Positions 51,131-60,843 of a stretch of 64,000 nt of DNA are shown here, piece after piece (position 1 is the first letter of the stretch; every line of letters begins with the position of its first letter). The notes below the pieces were generated by a model, which had not been told where the DNA came from, did no database searches, and saw only the letters and a program-made list of their open reading frames with translations. The DNA is from Helicobacter pylori (GTDB taxonomy: Bacteria > Campylobacterota > Campylobacteria > Campylobacterales > Helicobacteraceae). Where the stretch lies: contig NZ_CP011487.1 in the NCBI RefSeq assembly GCF_001653475.1, positions 62,001 to 126,000 of the forward strand, given 5' to 3'. The position numbers were made by a program, and so were the translations under genes.

Positions 51131-51350
51131 AGAATGCTCCTTAAAATTCCAAATTAAGAGTTTCAAACATAATATAATACTCAAAATTAGTAAGATTGTA
51201 ATCACAAGTTGATAAACCCACTCGCTCAAACATTGTTACTAAAATAAACCGCAAACCCGTTAAATTTGACTTAATATTAAATGCTACTTAAAATTAGTTT
51301 TTTCTTTTAAGTAAGATAAAAAAATACTTTTAATTATTCAAGGAAAATTT

Positions 51351-53000
51351 ATGGAATTTTATCAAGTCTATGACCCATTAGGCAATATTTGGCTGAGCGC
51401 TTTAGTGGCGCTATCGCCTATTGCACTCTTTTTTATTTCTCTTATTGTCTTTAAACTTAAGGGGTATAGCGCTGGGTTTTTAAGCTTAGTGCTTTCAATC
51501 ATTATTGCGTTATTTGTGTATAAAATGCCTGCTCAAATGGTGAGCACGAGTTTTTTCTATGGCTTTCTTTATGGCTTATGGCCGATCGCATGGATTGTGA
51601 TCGCTGCGATTTTTCTTTACAACCTTTCAGTGAAATCCGGGTATTTTGAGATTTTAAAAGAAAGCATTTTAACCCTAACGCCGGATCACCGCATTTTAGT
51701 GATTTTGATTGGCTTTTGTTTTGGCTCGTTTTTAGAAGGAGCGATCGGTTTTGGAGGTCCGGTAGCGATCACAGCGGCGATTTTAGTCGGCCTTGGGCTA
51801 AACCCCTTATACGCTGCCGGATTGTGCCTAATCGCTAACACCGCTCCTGTAGCTTTTGGTGCGGTGGGTATTCCTATTACGGCAATGGCTAGCGTGGTGG
51901 GTATCCCTGAGTTAGAGATTTCTCAAATGGTGGGCAGGGTGTTACCCCTTTTTTCCATTGGTATTCCTTTTTTCATTGTGTTTTTAATGGATGGTTTTAG
52001 AGGGATCAGAGAGACTTTTCCTGCAGTGGTTGTTACCGGGTTTAGTTTCGCTATCGTGCAATTTTTAAGCTCTAATTATCTAGGGCCACAACTCCCGGAT
52101 ATTATTTCAGCTTTAGTGTCATTGATCGCTACCACTTTATTTTTAAAATTCTGGCAGCCCAAGCGCATTTTCACCAGCAATGGCAAAGAGCCCACGATTA
52201 ACACAGAAAAACACCATATTTGTAAGGTGATTGTGGCGTGGATGCCTTTTGTGTTGCTCACTATTACGATTATCATATGGACGCAACCCTGGTTTAAAGC
52301 GCTCTTTAAAGAAGGTGGGGCTTTGGCGTTTTCTAGCTTTGCGTTTGAATTCAGTTCTATCAGTCAAAAGATTTTTAAAACCGTTCCCATTGTCACTGAA
52401 GCGACCAATTTTCCTGTCGTGTTCAAATTCCCTTTGATCCTAACGACAGGCACTTCCATTTTTTTAGCCGCTCTTTTAAGCGTGTTTTTGTTGCGCGTGA
52501 AAATCAGTGATGCGATAGGGGTGTTTGGGACCACTTTAAAAGAAATGCGTTTGCCGATTTTAACCATTGGCGTGGTTTTAGCGTTTGCGTATGTGGCTAA
52601 TTATAGCGGCATGAGCGCTACGCTCGCTTTAGCGTTAGCGGATACCGGGCATGTTTTCACTTTCTTTTCGCCTGTTGTAGGTTGGCTTGGGGTGTTTTTA
52701 ACCGGAAGCGATACGAGTTCTAATCTTTTATTTGGCTCTTTGCAAATGCTCATCGCTACACAGCTTGGCTTGCCTGAAGTGCTTTTCTTAGCGGCAAACA
52801 CTTCAGGGGGTGTTGTGGGTAAAATGATAAGCCCTCAAAGCATCGCTATCGCTTGCGCGGCGGTGGGGCTAGTGGGGAAAGAGAGCGAATTGTTCAGATT
52901 TACAGTAAAATACTCTATCGCTTTGGCGATCATTATGGGGATTGTATTCACTCTTATTGCTTATGTCTTCCCCTTTATTATCCCGGTTACTCCTACTTAA
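51351..53000 (+). CDS. lctP: L-lactate permease, first copy
   Basis: 549-residue LctP/LldP family carrier with about 13 hydrophobic spans. Signature segments are YDPLGNIWLSALVALSPI at the N-terminus, GSFLEGAIGFGGPVAITAAI near residue 125, NTAPVAFGAVGIPI, and FLTGSDTSSNLLFGSLQ near residue 455. CAAGGAAAATTT precedes the ATG. It is divergent from lutABC, whose substrate it imports. A close paralogue follows 55 bases downstream. Confidence 0.95.
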   Translation: MEFYQVYDPLGNIWLSALVALSPIALFFISLIVFKLKGYSAGFLSLVLSIIIALFVYKMPAQMVSTSFFYGFLYGLWPIAWIVIAAIFLYNLSVKSGYFEILKESILTLTPDHRILVILIGFCFGSFLEGAIGFGGPVAITAAILVGLGLNPLYAAGLCLIANTAPVAFGAVGIPITAMASVVGIPELEISQMVGRVLPLFSIGIPFFIVFLMDGFRGIRETFPAVVVTGFSFAIVQFLSSNYLGPQLPDIISALVSLIATTLFLKFWQPKRIFTSNGKEPTINTEKHHICKVIVAWMPFVLLTITIIIWTQPWFKALFKEGGALAFSSFAFEFSSISQKIFKTVPIVTEATNFPVVFKFPLILTTGTSIFLAALLSVFLLRVKISDAIGVFGTTLKEMRLPILTIGVVLAFAYVANYSGMSATLALALADTGHVFTFFSPVVGWLGVFLTGSDTSSNLLFGSLQMLIATQLGLPEVLFLAANTSGGVVGKMISPQSIAIACAAVGLVGKESELFRFTVKYSIALAIIMGIVFTLIAYVFPFIIPVTPT

Positions 53001-53055
53001 TCTTAATGGAGGGGGTTTAGGGGAGTAAGAGAATATTTTTAAAAGGGATTTTTTA

Positions 53056-54711
53056 GTGCTAGAATTTCATCAGATTTATGACCCTTTGGGTAATATTTGG
53101 TTGAGCGCTCTTGTGGCCTTATTGCCGATTTTGTTATTTTTCTTATCTTTAATAGTTTTCAAACTCAAAGGTTATACAGCGGTCTTTTTGAGCGTGGCTC
53201 TGTCAGCCATTATTGCGGTTTTAGCGTATAAAATGCCTGTTAGCATGGTAGGTTCAAGCTTTCTTTATGGCTTCCTCTATGGCTTATGGCCGATCGCTTG
53301 GATCATTATTGCGGCGATTTTTTTATACAAACTCAGCGTTAAATCCGGCTATTTTGAAATTTTAAAAGAAAGCGTCCAGTCCATCACTTTAGACCACCGC
53401 ATTTTAGTGATTTTGATTGGCTTTTGTTTTGGATCGTTTTTAGAAGGAGCGATTGGTTTTGGAGGGCCTATTGCCATTACAGCAGCGATTTTAGTGGGAT
53501 TAGGGTTAAGCCCTTTATATTCTGCCGGATTGTGCCTAATCGCTAATACCGCTCCTGTGGCTTTTGGTGCGGTGGGTATCCCTATAAGTGCGATGGCGAG
53601 CGCGGTAGGGGTGCCAGCGATTTTGATTTCAGCCATGACGGGTAAAATCCTCTTTTTTGTGAGCTTGTTAGTGCCGTTTTTCATTGTGTTTTTAATGGAT
53701 GGCTTTAAGGGGATTAAAGAAACTTTTCCGGCCGTTTTTATAGCGGCTTTTTCTTTCGCTGGTGCGCAATTTTTAAGCTCTAATTATTTGGGGCCAGAAT
53801 TGCCTGGCATTATTTCAGCCCTTGTTTCACTCGTTGCAACCGCGCTCTTTTTGAAATTTTGGCAGCCTAAAGTGATTTTTAGAAGCGATGGCAAAGCGGC
53901 TTCATTCACTAAGAGTAACCATCATATCTGTAAGGTTTATGTCGCTTGGTCTCCTTTTGTGATTTTGGTTTTAGTGATTGTGTTATGGATACAGCCTTTT
54001 TTTAAGGCTTTATTTGAAAAAGACGGCTTGTTAGCTTTTTCTAATTTTTATTTTGAATTCAATAACATCAGCAACCACATCTTTAAAAGCCCGCCTTTTG
54101 TAGAATCCGATCAAAGCGTGAGTTTTCCGGTGGTGTTTAAATTTTTCTTAATCAACACGGTTGGCACTTCCATTTTTTTAGCCGCTCTCATTAGCATGCT
54201 CGTTTTAAGGGTGCGAGTGAGCGATGCGCTGAGTGTCTTTGGCGAGACTTTAAAAGAAATGCGCTACCCCATTCTTACCATTGGTTTAGTCTTAAGCTTT
54301 GCCTATGTGTCTAATTACAGCGGTATTTCTTCCACTCTAGCCTTAGCGCTCACCCATACGGGATTAGCTTTCACCTTTTTCTCGCCCTTGATCGGGTGGG
54401 TGGGCGTGTTTTTAACCGGGAGCGATACGAGTTCTAATCTTTTATTTGGCTCTTTACAGCAACTCACCGCCCAACGATTGCACCTCCCTGAGATTTTAAC
54501 CCTAACGGCTAATACCGTGGGTGGCACTTTGGGCAAGATGATAAGCCCTCAAAGCATCGCTATCGCTTGCGCGGCAGTGGGATTGGCCGGGAAAGAGAGC
54601 GATTTATTCAAATTCACGGTTAAATACTCCCTTATTTTTGTAACGATCATGGGAGTCGTGATTAGCGCGATTGCGTATTTGATCCCTGAAGTGGTGCCTG
54701 CGATAAAGTAG
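53056..54711 (+). CDS. lctP: L-lactate permease, second copy
   Basis: 551 residues, similar over its whole length to the preceding permease, with the same signature segments (GSFLEGAIGFGGPIAIT, NTAPVAFGAVGIPI, FLTGSDTSSNLLFGSLQ). Differences concentrate in the central loop around residues 280-360. GTG start after AAAAGGGATTTTTTA. The two tandem copies are probably one transcript and come from an old duplication. They may differ in substrate (L- or D-lactate, glycolate) or affinity; this is not visible here. Confidence 0.95.
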   Translation: MLEFHQIYDPLGNIWLSALVALLPILLFFLSLIVFKLKGYTAVFLSVALSAIIAVLAYKMPVSMVGSSFLYGFLYGLWPIAWIIIAAIFLYKLSVKSGYFEILKESVQSITLDHRILVILIGFCFGSFLEGAIGFGGPIAITAAILVGLGLSPLYSAGLCLIANTAPVAFGAVGIPISAMASAVGVPAILISAMTGKILFFVSLLVPFFIVFLMDGFKGIKETFPAVFIAAFSFAGAQFLSSNYLGPELPGIISALVSLVATALFLKFWQPKVIFRSDGKAASFTKSNHHICKVYVAWSPFVILVLVIVLWIQPFFKALFEKDGLLAFSNFYFEFNNISNHIFKSPPFVESDQSVSFPVVFKFFLINTVGTSIFLAALISMLVLRVRVSDALSVFGETLKEMRYPILTIGLVLSFAYVSNYSGISSTLALALTHTGLAFTFFSPLIGWVGVFLTGSDTSSNLLFGSLQQLTAQRLHLPEILTLTANTVGGTLGKMISPQSIAIACAAVGLAGKESDLFKFTVKYSLIFVTIMGVVISAIAYLIPEVVPAIK

Positions 54712-54734
54712 AGCCATTTTAGATTTGGCAAACT

Positions 54735-55721
54735 TTAACCCCCAAATAAATTTTTTTGTTTTAAAAAATTCAAGATTTTAAGCGTCATAGAGCTTATGGG
54801 TAAGGTTTCTAAGTCTTTAAGGCTATAAAAACGGATAGGGTTTTTTAAATCTTTTATCCCAGCTAAATAGAGGTTTAAATTGAGCTTGAATTTAGTGTGG
54901 CTGTGTTTGATTGCGCCTAAAAAGGGGAGTTTGCATTCTGAATTTTCTTTTAGACTAGGGAAATGGTGCATCCCAAAATAGAGTTTTTGCTCTATTTTTT
55001 CTAAAGCGATTTGGTTATTTTGGATCACAATGCCCAAGTAACGCTCTTCTTGAATGATTTCTTGTTTTTTCTTAAGCGTGTGTTTTTCTGGGTGGTTTTT
55101 ACCTAAACAATAAGGATTTAAAGGGCAAAGTGCGCATTTGGGTTTAGGGGAGCAGATTAAAGCCCCTAGATCAATTAGGGCTTGGTTATGATTAAAGCTT
55201 TCATTAAGATTGAGAAAATCATTCGCCTTAATTTGCAGATCTTTAGCCGTGATATTAGGATCCAAACCAAAAAGCCTTAAAAGCACTCGTTTGATATTAG
55301 CATCCACGCATGCGCTCTTTTCTCTAAAGCCAAAACATAAAATCGCATTAGCCGTGTATGCGCCAATCCCGGGGAGTTTCAACAGGCTTTGATAGTCATT
55401 GGGTAATTGTGAGTTATGCTCTTTAACGCAAAATTCAGCGCTTTTTTTTAAATTTTTAGCCCTTGAATAATAGCCAAGCCCTCTCCAGAGCAATAAAATC
55501 TCCTCTAATGGAGCGTTCGCTAAGTCTTTTAAAGTGGGGAAAGCTTTTAAAAAAGGGGAATAAAAACGCTCAACCACCGTGTTGATTTGGGTTTGTTGGC
55601 TCATCACTTCACTGATATAGACTTCATAAGGGGCGTTAATGCCCTTTAAATTCCTAAAAGGTAAATCCTTCCGCCCAAATTTTTCATACCATTTTAAAAG
55701 GGCGTTGTGTAAAGTTTCCAG
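54735..55721 (-). CDS. mutY: A/G-specific adenine glycosylase MutY
   Basis: 328 residues if translation starts at the CTG at 55721. The ATG/GTG nearest the N-terminus would drop about 38 conserved residues including KWYEKFGRKDLPFRN and APYEVYISE, which MutY needs. CTG has AGGTGG six bases upstream, within the last codons of the transporter gene, and follows its TAA directly and in frame. The body has LWRGLGYYSRAKNL, the helix-hairpin-helix LPGIGAYTANAIL, the catalytic Asp in ACVDANIKRVL, and the 4Fe-4S ligands CSPKPKCALCPLNPYC. It removes A opposite 8-oxoG. Overall length matches the family. Confidence 0.9.
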   Translation of the reverse strand: METLHNALLKWYEKFGRKDLPFRNLKGINAPYEVYISEVMSQQTQINTVVERFYSPFLKAFPTLKDLANAPLEEILLLWRGLGYYSRAKNLKKSAEFCVKEHNSQLPNDYQSLLKLPGIGAYTANAILCFGFREKSACVDANIKRVLLRLFGLDPNITAKDLQIKANDFLNLNESFNHNQALIDLGALICSPKPKCALCPLNPYCLGKNHPEKHTLKKKQEIIQEERYLGIVIQNNQIALEKIEQKLYFGMHHFPSLKENSECKLPFLGAIKHSHTKFKLNLNLYLAGIKDLKNPIRFYSLKDLETLPISSMTLKILNFLKQKNLFGG

Positions 55722-57170
55722 TTACAACCACCTATAAGCGATGAATTTGACCCAAGGCACGCACACGCTTAAAAACACGATTAAATACAAAAAGCCAAAA
55801 ATAAACCCCCATTTCCAAAAATCCTTGCTTTGAATATACCCACTCCCGTAATAAATGGTGGATGGGCCTGTGCCATAGGGGGTTAAAATCCCCATAATTC
55901 CTAAAGAGAACATTAAAAACAAGCTCAATTCTTGCAGATTGACCCCTTGAATGTTCGAACCAATCCCTACAAAAAGCGCGAATAACGCGCTCACATGAGC
56001 GGTGATGCTAGCGAAAAAATAATGCGACAGATAAAAGAGGGCTATAATAAACAATACTGCTATTAACGGATCCAAGTTAGCATGCTCTAAAAAATCTTTA
56101 GCTGCATTGCCGATAAAATGTAAAAACCCTACATTTTTAAGCCCGCCAGCCATCGTGAGTAGCGATCCAAGCAATAAAAAAATATTAAATGCACTCTTGT
56201 TTTTAAGGATGTCTTCATAGCTCACAATCTTACAAAACGCCATTAAAACCATGACAATCAAAGCCGTCGCGCTCGCATGCAAGCCTAAAGGTTTGCCAAA
56301 AATCCAACCCAATAAAGCCAATAAAGTGAGGCTGAGCATTAAAATTTCTTTTAAAGAAAACTTCCCCATGCCCTCTAATTCTTTTTTAGCCCACAAACTC
56401 ACTTCTTTTGAGCCTTTTAAGGTGGGAGTGCAGGTTTTATACGCTAATAAAGGCACAAGCAAGATCAAAACCACCCCACAAGGCAAGAACGCTAAAAACC
56501 ACGAAAACCATGAGATTTCATTCACGCCCATTTTGGTAGCGATTTCCATTGCTAGGGGGTTAGGAGCGAGCGCGGTTAAAAACATGGACGAAGTGATGCA
56601 AGTTGAAGCCAAAGCGACCCACATCAAATACGCACCGATTTTGTCAGGGTTATTATTTGGAGTGGATCCCATTAAAGGCGGGATAGATGAAACGATTGGA
56701 TAGAGTATGCCCCCACTTCTAGCGGAGTTGCTAGGGATAAAGGGGGCTAGACACAATTCGCTCAAACCAATCGCATAGCCTAAACCTAAAGGGGTTTGCC
56801 CTAAAAACCTAATGAGTAAAAGAGCGATCCGTTTCCCTAACAAGCTTTTTTCATACCCTAAACCCAAAATAAAAGCGACAAACACAAGCCACACCGTTTT
56901 ATTCGCATACCCGCTCAAACCCCACGAAATAGCCTTATTAGCACTCGCTATTTTATCGCTCGCTCCAATTTTTAACGCCACGCACAACACTAATGCGCTT
57001 AAAGCTATCAAACCTGATGGCACCGGCTCTAACACTAGCCCTATAATCATGCCTATGAAAATACAAAAATAAAGCCATGCGTTAGGGTTTAACCCATCCG
57101 GTGTGCCTAAAAAATACAACAGCGTTGCGATAAAAAAAGGGGCAAGGATTGAGAGAATTGGTTTAACCAT
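55722..57170 (-). CDS. DASS-family anion transporter (dicarboxylate/2-oxoglutarate-malate type)
   Basis: 482-residue inner-membrane carrier with about 12 hydrophobic spans. It resembles the SodiT1/CitT/YbhI group. Family marks include FIPSNSARSGGILYPI near residue 150, FLTALAPNPLAMEIA, YLSHYFFASITAHVSALF, and SLGIMGILTPYGTGPSTIYYGSGY near the C-terminus. It probably moves 2-oxoglutarate, malate or succinate. The exact substrate and coupling ion are uncertain. mutY follows with no gap. Confidence 0.88.
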   Translation of the reverse strand: MVKPILSILAPFFIATLLYFLGTPDGLNPNAWLYFCIFIGMIIGLVLEPVPSGLIALSALVLCVALKIGASDKIASANKAISWGLSGYANKTVWLVFVAFILGLGYEKSLLGKRIALLLIRFLGQTPLGLGYAIGLSELCLAPFIPSNSARSGGILYPIVSSIPPLMGSTPNNNPDKIGAYLMWVALASTCITSSMFLTALAPNPLAMEIATKMGVNEISWFSWFLAFLPCGVVLILLVPLLAYKTCTPTLKGSKEVSLWAKKELEGMGKFSLKEILMLSLTLLALLGWIFGKPLGLHASATALIVMVLMAFCKIVSYEDILKNKSAFNIFLLLGSLLTMAGGLKNVGFLHFIGNAAKDFLEHANLDPLIAVLFIIALFYLSHYFFASITAHVSALFALFVGIGSNIQGVNLQELSLFLMFSLGIMGILTPYGTGPSTIYYGSGYIQSKDFWKWGFIFGFLYLIVFLSVCVPWVKFIAYRWL

Positions 57171-57289
57171 GTTTAGCCTTTAGCCAAAGATAGTAGTGGT
57201 TTGGCTTAAAAATGTCATTCAAATTGGATTAAGTTAGCAATGTTACAGAAAAATATTAAAAATTAAGCTTTTTGAAAAAGATAAAATTT

Positions 57290-57295
57290 TATAAT
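57290..57295 (+). promoter_or_regulatory. -10 box of the ccoNOQP operon
   Basis: TATAAT 44 bases before the ccoN ATG, giving a leader of about 38 bases. Confidence 0.5.
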
Positions 57296-57339
57296 TATGT
57301 TTATCTTTGTTGAATTTACTACAAAAATAGGAGTATTGC

Positions 57340-58806
57340 ATGCAAGAAAATGTGCCTTTGAGTTATGATTATTCCATTAGCAAATTGTTTCTTTATGCGA
57401 TGGTTGCCTTTGGGATAATAGGCATGTTAATAGGGATTGTGCTAGCCTTTGAATTGTCTTTCCCTAACTTGAATTATATTGCAGGGGAGTATGGCGTTTT
57501 TGGCCGCTTACGCCCTTTACACACGAATGCGGTGATCTATGGTTTCACTCTTGGGGGGATTTGGGCGAGTTGGTATTATATCGGTCAAAGGGTGCTTAAA
57601 ATCACTTACCACCAACACCCCTTTTTGAAAATTGTAGGGTTATTGCATTTTTGGCTCTGGATTATTCTTTTAATTCTAGGGGTTATTAGCTTGTTTGCTG
57701 GTCTTACTCAATCTAAAGAATACGCTGAATTGATGTGGCCTTTAGATATTATTGTGGTTGTGGCATGGGTGCTATGGGGGGTTAATATGTTTGGGAGCAT
57801 GAGCGTTAGGAGAGAAAATACCATTTATGTGTCTTTATGGTATTATATCGCTACTTATGTGGGTATAGCGGTGATGTATATCTTCAACAACCTTTCTATC
57901 CCCACCTATTTTGTCGCTGATATGGGGAGTGTTTGGCATTCTATTTCTATGTATTCAGGCAGTAATGATGCGCTCATTCAATGGTGGTGGGGGCATAATG
58001 CGGTCGCTTTTGTCTTTACGAGTGGGGTGATTGGCACGATTTATTATTTTTTGCCTAAAGAGAGCGGTCAGCCTATCTTTTCTTACAAACTCACTTTGTT
58101 TTCTTTCTGGAGCTTGATGTTTGTTTATATTTGGGCAGGCGGGCATCATTTGATTTATTCCACCGTGCCTGATTGGGTGCAAACCCTTTCTAGCGTGTTT
58201 TCAGTGGTGTTGATCTTGCCTTCGTGGGGGACAGCCATTAACATGCTTTTAACGATGCGAGGCCAGTGGCACCAGCTCAAAGAAAGCCCTTTGATTAAAT
58301 TCTTAGTTTTAGCTTCAACTTTCTACATGCTTTCCACTTTAGAAGGCTCTATTCAAGCCATCAAGAGCGTGAACGCCTTAGCCCACTTCACCGATTGGAT
58401 TATAGGGCATGTGCATGACGGCGTGCTTGGGTGGGTAGGCTTCACTTTAATCGCGAGCATGTATCACATGACGCCTAGGCTTTTTAAAAGAGAGATTTAT
58501 TCAGGCAAGCTTGTGGATTTCCAATTTTGGATCATGACTTTAGGGATTGTGCTTTACTTTTCGTCCATGTGGATTGCAGGGATCACGCAAGGGATGATGT
58601 GGAGGGATGTGGATCAGTATGGGAATCTCACTTACCAGTTCATTGACACGGTTAAGGTGCTGATCCCTTATTACAATATTAGAGGCGTTGGGGGTCTTAT
58701 GTATTTTACCGGATTTATTATTTTTGCTTACAATATTTTTATGACAATCACAGCAGGCAAAAAATTAGAGCGTGAGCCCAATTATGCCACGCCTATGTCT
58801 AGATAG
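57340..58806 (+). CDS. ccoN: Cytochrome c oxidase cbb3-type subunit I
   Basis: 488-residue catalytic subunit with 12 membrane spans holding heme b and the heme b3-CuB centre, the terminal oxidase of this microaerophile. Heme and copper histidines are visible in RPLHTNAVIYGF, WWWGHNAVAFVFTSG, YIWAGGHHLIYS and FTDWIIGHVHDGVLGW. Length is normal. AGGAG precedes the ATG. First gene of ccoNOQP. Confidence 0.97.
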   Translation: MQENVPLSYDYSISKLFLYAMVAFGIIGMLIGIVLAFELSFPNLNYIAGEYGVFGRLRPLHTNAVIYGFTLGGIWASWYYIGQRVLKITYHQHPFLKIVGLLHFWLWIILLILGVISLFAGLTQSKEYAELMWPLDIIVVVAWVLWGVNMFGSMSVRRENTIYVSLWYYIATYVGIAVMYIFNNLSIPTYFVADMGSVWHSISMYSGSNDALIQWWWGHNAVAFVFTSGVIGTIYYFLPKESGQPIFSYKLTLFSFWSLMFVYIWAGGHHLIYSTVPDWVQTLSSVFSVVLILPSWGTAINMLLTMRGQWHQLKESPLIKFLVLASTFYMLSTLEGSIQAIKSVNALAHFTDWIIGHVHDGVLGWVGFTLIASMYHMTPRLFKREIYSGKLVDFQFWIMTLGIVLYFSSMWIAGITQGMMWRDVDQYGNLTYQFIDTVKVLIPYYNIRGVGGLMYFTGFIIFAYNIFMTITAGKKLEREPNYATPMSR

Positions 58807-58812
58807 GGGAGG

Positions 58813-59517
58813 TTGGAAATGTTTAGTTTTTTAGAAAAAAACCCGTTCTTTTTCACTCTTGCGTTTATTTTTGTGTTTGCGATTGCAGGCTTGGTGGAGA
58901 TTTTGCCCAATTTCTTTAAATCCGCTCGCCCGATTGAAGGCTTACGGCCTTACACGGTTTTAGAGACAGCGGGGAGACAAATTTATATCCAAGAGGGTTG
59001 TTATCATTGCCATTCCCAACTCATCCGCCCCTTCCAAGCTGAAGTGGATCGATATGGCGCATATAGTTTGAGCGGGGAATATGCGTATGACAGGCCATTT
59101 TTATGGGGTTCTAAAAGGATTGGCCCTGATTTGCACAGGGTGGGGGATTATCGCACAACCGATTGGCATGAAAAGCACATGTTTGATCCTAAAAGCGTTG
59201 TGCCGCACAGCATCATGCCAGCCTATAAGCATTTATTCATAAAAAAGAGCGACTTTGACACCGCTTATGCAGAAGCTTTGACGCAAAAAAAGGTTTTTGG
59301 CGTGCCTTATGACACAGAAAACGGCGTGAAATTAGGGAATGCAGAAGAAGCGAAAAAAGCCTATTTAGAAGAAGCTAAAAAAATCACAGCCGACATGAAA
59401 GACAAGAGGGTGCTAGAAGCGATTGAGAGAGGTGAAGTGTTAGAAATTGTGGCTTTGATCGCTTATTTGAATAGCTTGGGTAATTCCAGGATCAACACTA
59501 ATCAAAACGCTAAATAA
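58813..59517 (+). CDS. ccoO: cbb3 oxidase subunit II (monoheme cytochrome c)
   Basis: 234 residues. One N-terminal membrane anchor (FFFTLAFIFVFAIAGLVEILP) and one heme c site C63-YH-C66-H67 in EGCYHCHSQLIRPF. The distal Met ligand is probably in HSIMPAYKHL. It faces the periplasm and passes electrons from CcoP to CcoN. The alternative start MFSF is two codons in. It lies 6 bases after ccoN. Confidence 0.97.
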   Translation: MEMFSFLEKNPFFFTLAFIFVFAIAGLVEILPNFFKSARPIEGLRPYTVLETAGRQIYIQEGCYHCHSQLIRPFQAEVDRYGAYSLSGEYAYDRPFLWGSKRIGPDLHRVGDYRTTDWHEKHMFDPKSVVPHSIMPAYKHLFIKKSDFDTAYAEALTQKKVFGVPYDTENGVKLGNAEEAKKAYLEEAKKITADMKDKRVLEAIERGEVLEIVALIAYLNSLGNSRINTNQNAK

Positions 59518-59524
59518 GGGGTGA

Positions 59525-59746
59525 ATGATGGATTTAGAAAGTTTGAGAGGTTTTGCGTATGCGTTTTTCACTATTCTTTTTACACTCTTTTTATACGCTT
59601 ATATTTTTAGCATGTATAAAAAGCAAAAAAAGGGTATCGTGGATTATGAGCGATACGGATACTTAGCGTTAAATGATGCTTTAGAAGATGAGTTGATTGA
59701 ACCGCGCCATAAAAAAGTTCATGATAATGGCATAAAGGAAAGTTGA
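59525..59746 (+). CDS. ccoQ: cbb3 oxidase subunit CcoQ
   Basis: 73 residues with one membrane span (FAYAFFTILFTLFLYAYIFSMY) and a KKQKKGIVDYERYGYLALND tail typical of CcoQ, which stabilises the oxidase. It lies 7 bases after ccoO and ends one base before the ccoP ATG. Confidence 0.92.
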   Translation: MMDLESLRGFAYAFFTILFTLFLYAYIFSMYKKQKKGIVDYERYGYLALNDALEDELIEPRHKKVHDNGIKES

Positions 59747-59747
59747 A

Positions 59748-60626
59748 ATGGATTTTTTAAACGACCATATAAATGTTTTTGGCTTGATTGCAGCGCTTGT
59801 GATTTTAGTTTTAACCATCTATGAATCCAGCTCGCTCATTAAAGAAATGCGCGACAGCAAATCCCAAGGGGAGCTCATGGAAAACGGGCATTTGATTGAT
59901 GGGATAGGGGAGTTCGCTAATAATGTGCCAGTAGGCTGGATCGCAAGTTTTATGTGCACGATTGTGTGGGCTTTTTGGTATTTTTTCTTTGGGTATCCGC
60001 TGAATAGCTTTTCTCAAATCGGGCAATATAATGAAGAGGTTAAAGCGCACAACCAAAAATTTGAAGCCAAATGGAAGCATTTGGGCCAAAAGGAATTGGT
60101 GGATATGGGTCAAGGCATCTTTTTAGTCCATTGTTCGCAATGCCATGGCGTCACCGCTGAGGGTTTGCATGGGAGTGCTCAAAATCTGGTGCGCTGGGGT
60201 AAAGAAGAAGGCATTGTGGACACCATTAAGCATGGCTCTAAAGGCATGGATTATCTCGCTGGGGAAATGCCCGCTATGGAATTAGACGAAAAAGACGCTA
60301 AAGCGATTGCGAGCTATGTGATGGCAGAAATTTCTAGCGTTAAAAAGACGAAAAACCCTCAACTCATTGATAAAGGCAAGGAGCTGTTTGAAAGCATGGG
60401 TTGCACAGGCTGTCATGGCAATGATGGTAAGGGCTTGCAAGAAAATCAAGTGTTTGCAGCCGATTTGACCGCTTACGGCACAGAGAATTTTTTAAGAAAT
60501 ATCTTAACGCATGGCAAAAAGGGCAATATAGGGCATATGCCGTCATTCAAGTATAAAAACTTTAGCGATTTGCAAGTTAAAGCGTTAGCCGAATTTATCC
60601 AATCGCTAAAACCCTTAGAAGATTAA
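59748..60626 (+). CDS. ccoP: cbb3 oxidase subunit III (diheme cytochrome c)
   Basis: 292 residues with two N-terminal membrane spans (about 9-25 and 60-80). Two CxxCH heme sites lie at C129-SQ-C132-H133 and C219-TG-C222-H223. LDHINVF-type start, NVPVGWIASFMCTIVWAFWY and GEMPAM with a Met ligand are family features. It takes electrons from cytochrome c in the periplasm. AAGGAAAGTTGAA precedes the ATG. Confidence 0.97.
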   Translation: MDFLNDHINVFGLIAALVILVLTIYESSSLIKEMRDSKSQGELMENGHLIDGIGEFANNVPVGWIASFMCTIVWAFWYFFFGYPLNSFSQIGQYNEEVKAHNQKFEAKWKHLGQKELVDMGQGIFLVHCSQCHGVTAEGLHGSAQNLVRWGKEEGIVDTIKHGSKGMDYLAGEMPAMELDEKDAKAIASYVMAEISSVKKTKNPQLIDKGKELFESMGCTGCHGNDGKGLQENQVFAADLTAYGTENFLRNILTHGKKGNIGHMPSFKYKNFSDLQVKALAEFIQSLKPLED

Positions 60627-60636
60627 AGGAAAAGAG

Positions 60637-60843
60637 ATGAAATTTTTAAACGGATTAGCAGGGAATTTACTGATTGTGGTTATTTTATTGTGTGTGGCCG
60701 TTTTTTTTGCACTCAAAGCGATCCATATCCAAAAAGAGCAAGCCACCAATTATTACCGCTATAAGGATATTAACGCTTTAGAGACAAAAAACACCCAAAA
60801 CCGGGCTAATTATGAATTAGTCAATCAAGGGAGTAAAAAATGA
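60637..60843 (+). CDS. DUF4006-like small membrane protein in the cbb3 locus
   Basis: 68 residues with one span (LLIVVILLCVAVFFALKAI) and a polar tail with YYRYKDINALE. It resembles a small family (DUF4006) found beside cbb3 oxidase genes in epsilonproteobacteria. It lies 10 bases after ccoP with AAAGGAAAAGAG ahead of the ATG. Its TGA overlaps the next ATG (ATGA). Probably linked to oxidase assembly or stability; this is inferred from position. Confidence 0.8.
   Translation: MKFLNGLAGNLLIVVILLCVAVFFALKAIHIQKEQATNYYRYKDINALETKNTQNRANYELVNQGSKK

Noticed and set aside
53056-54711. Second lactate permease as an assembly duplication
   Set aside because: The two copies differ throughout in sequence and in the central loop, so they are true paralogues.
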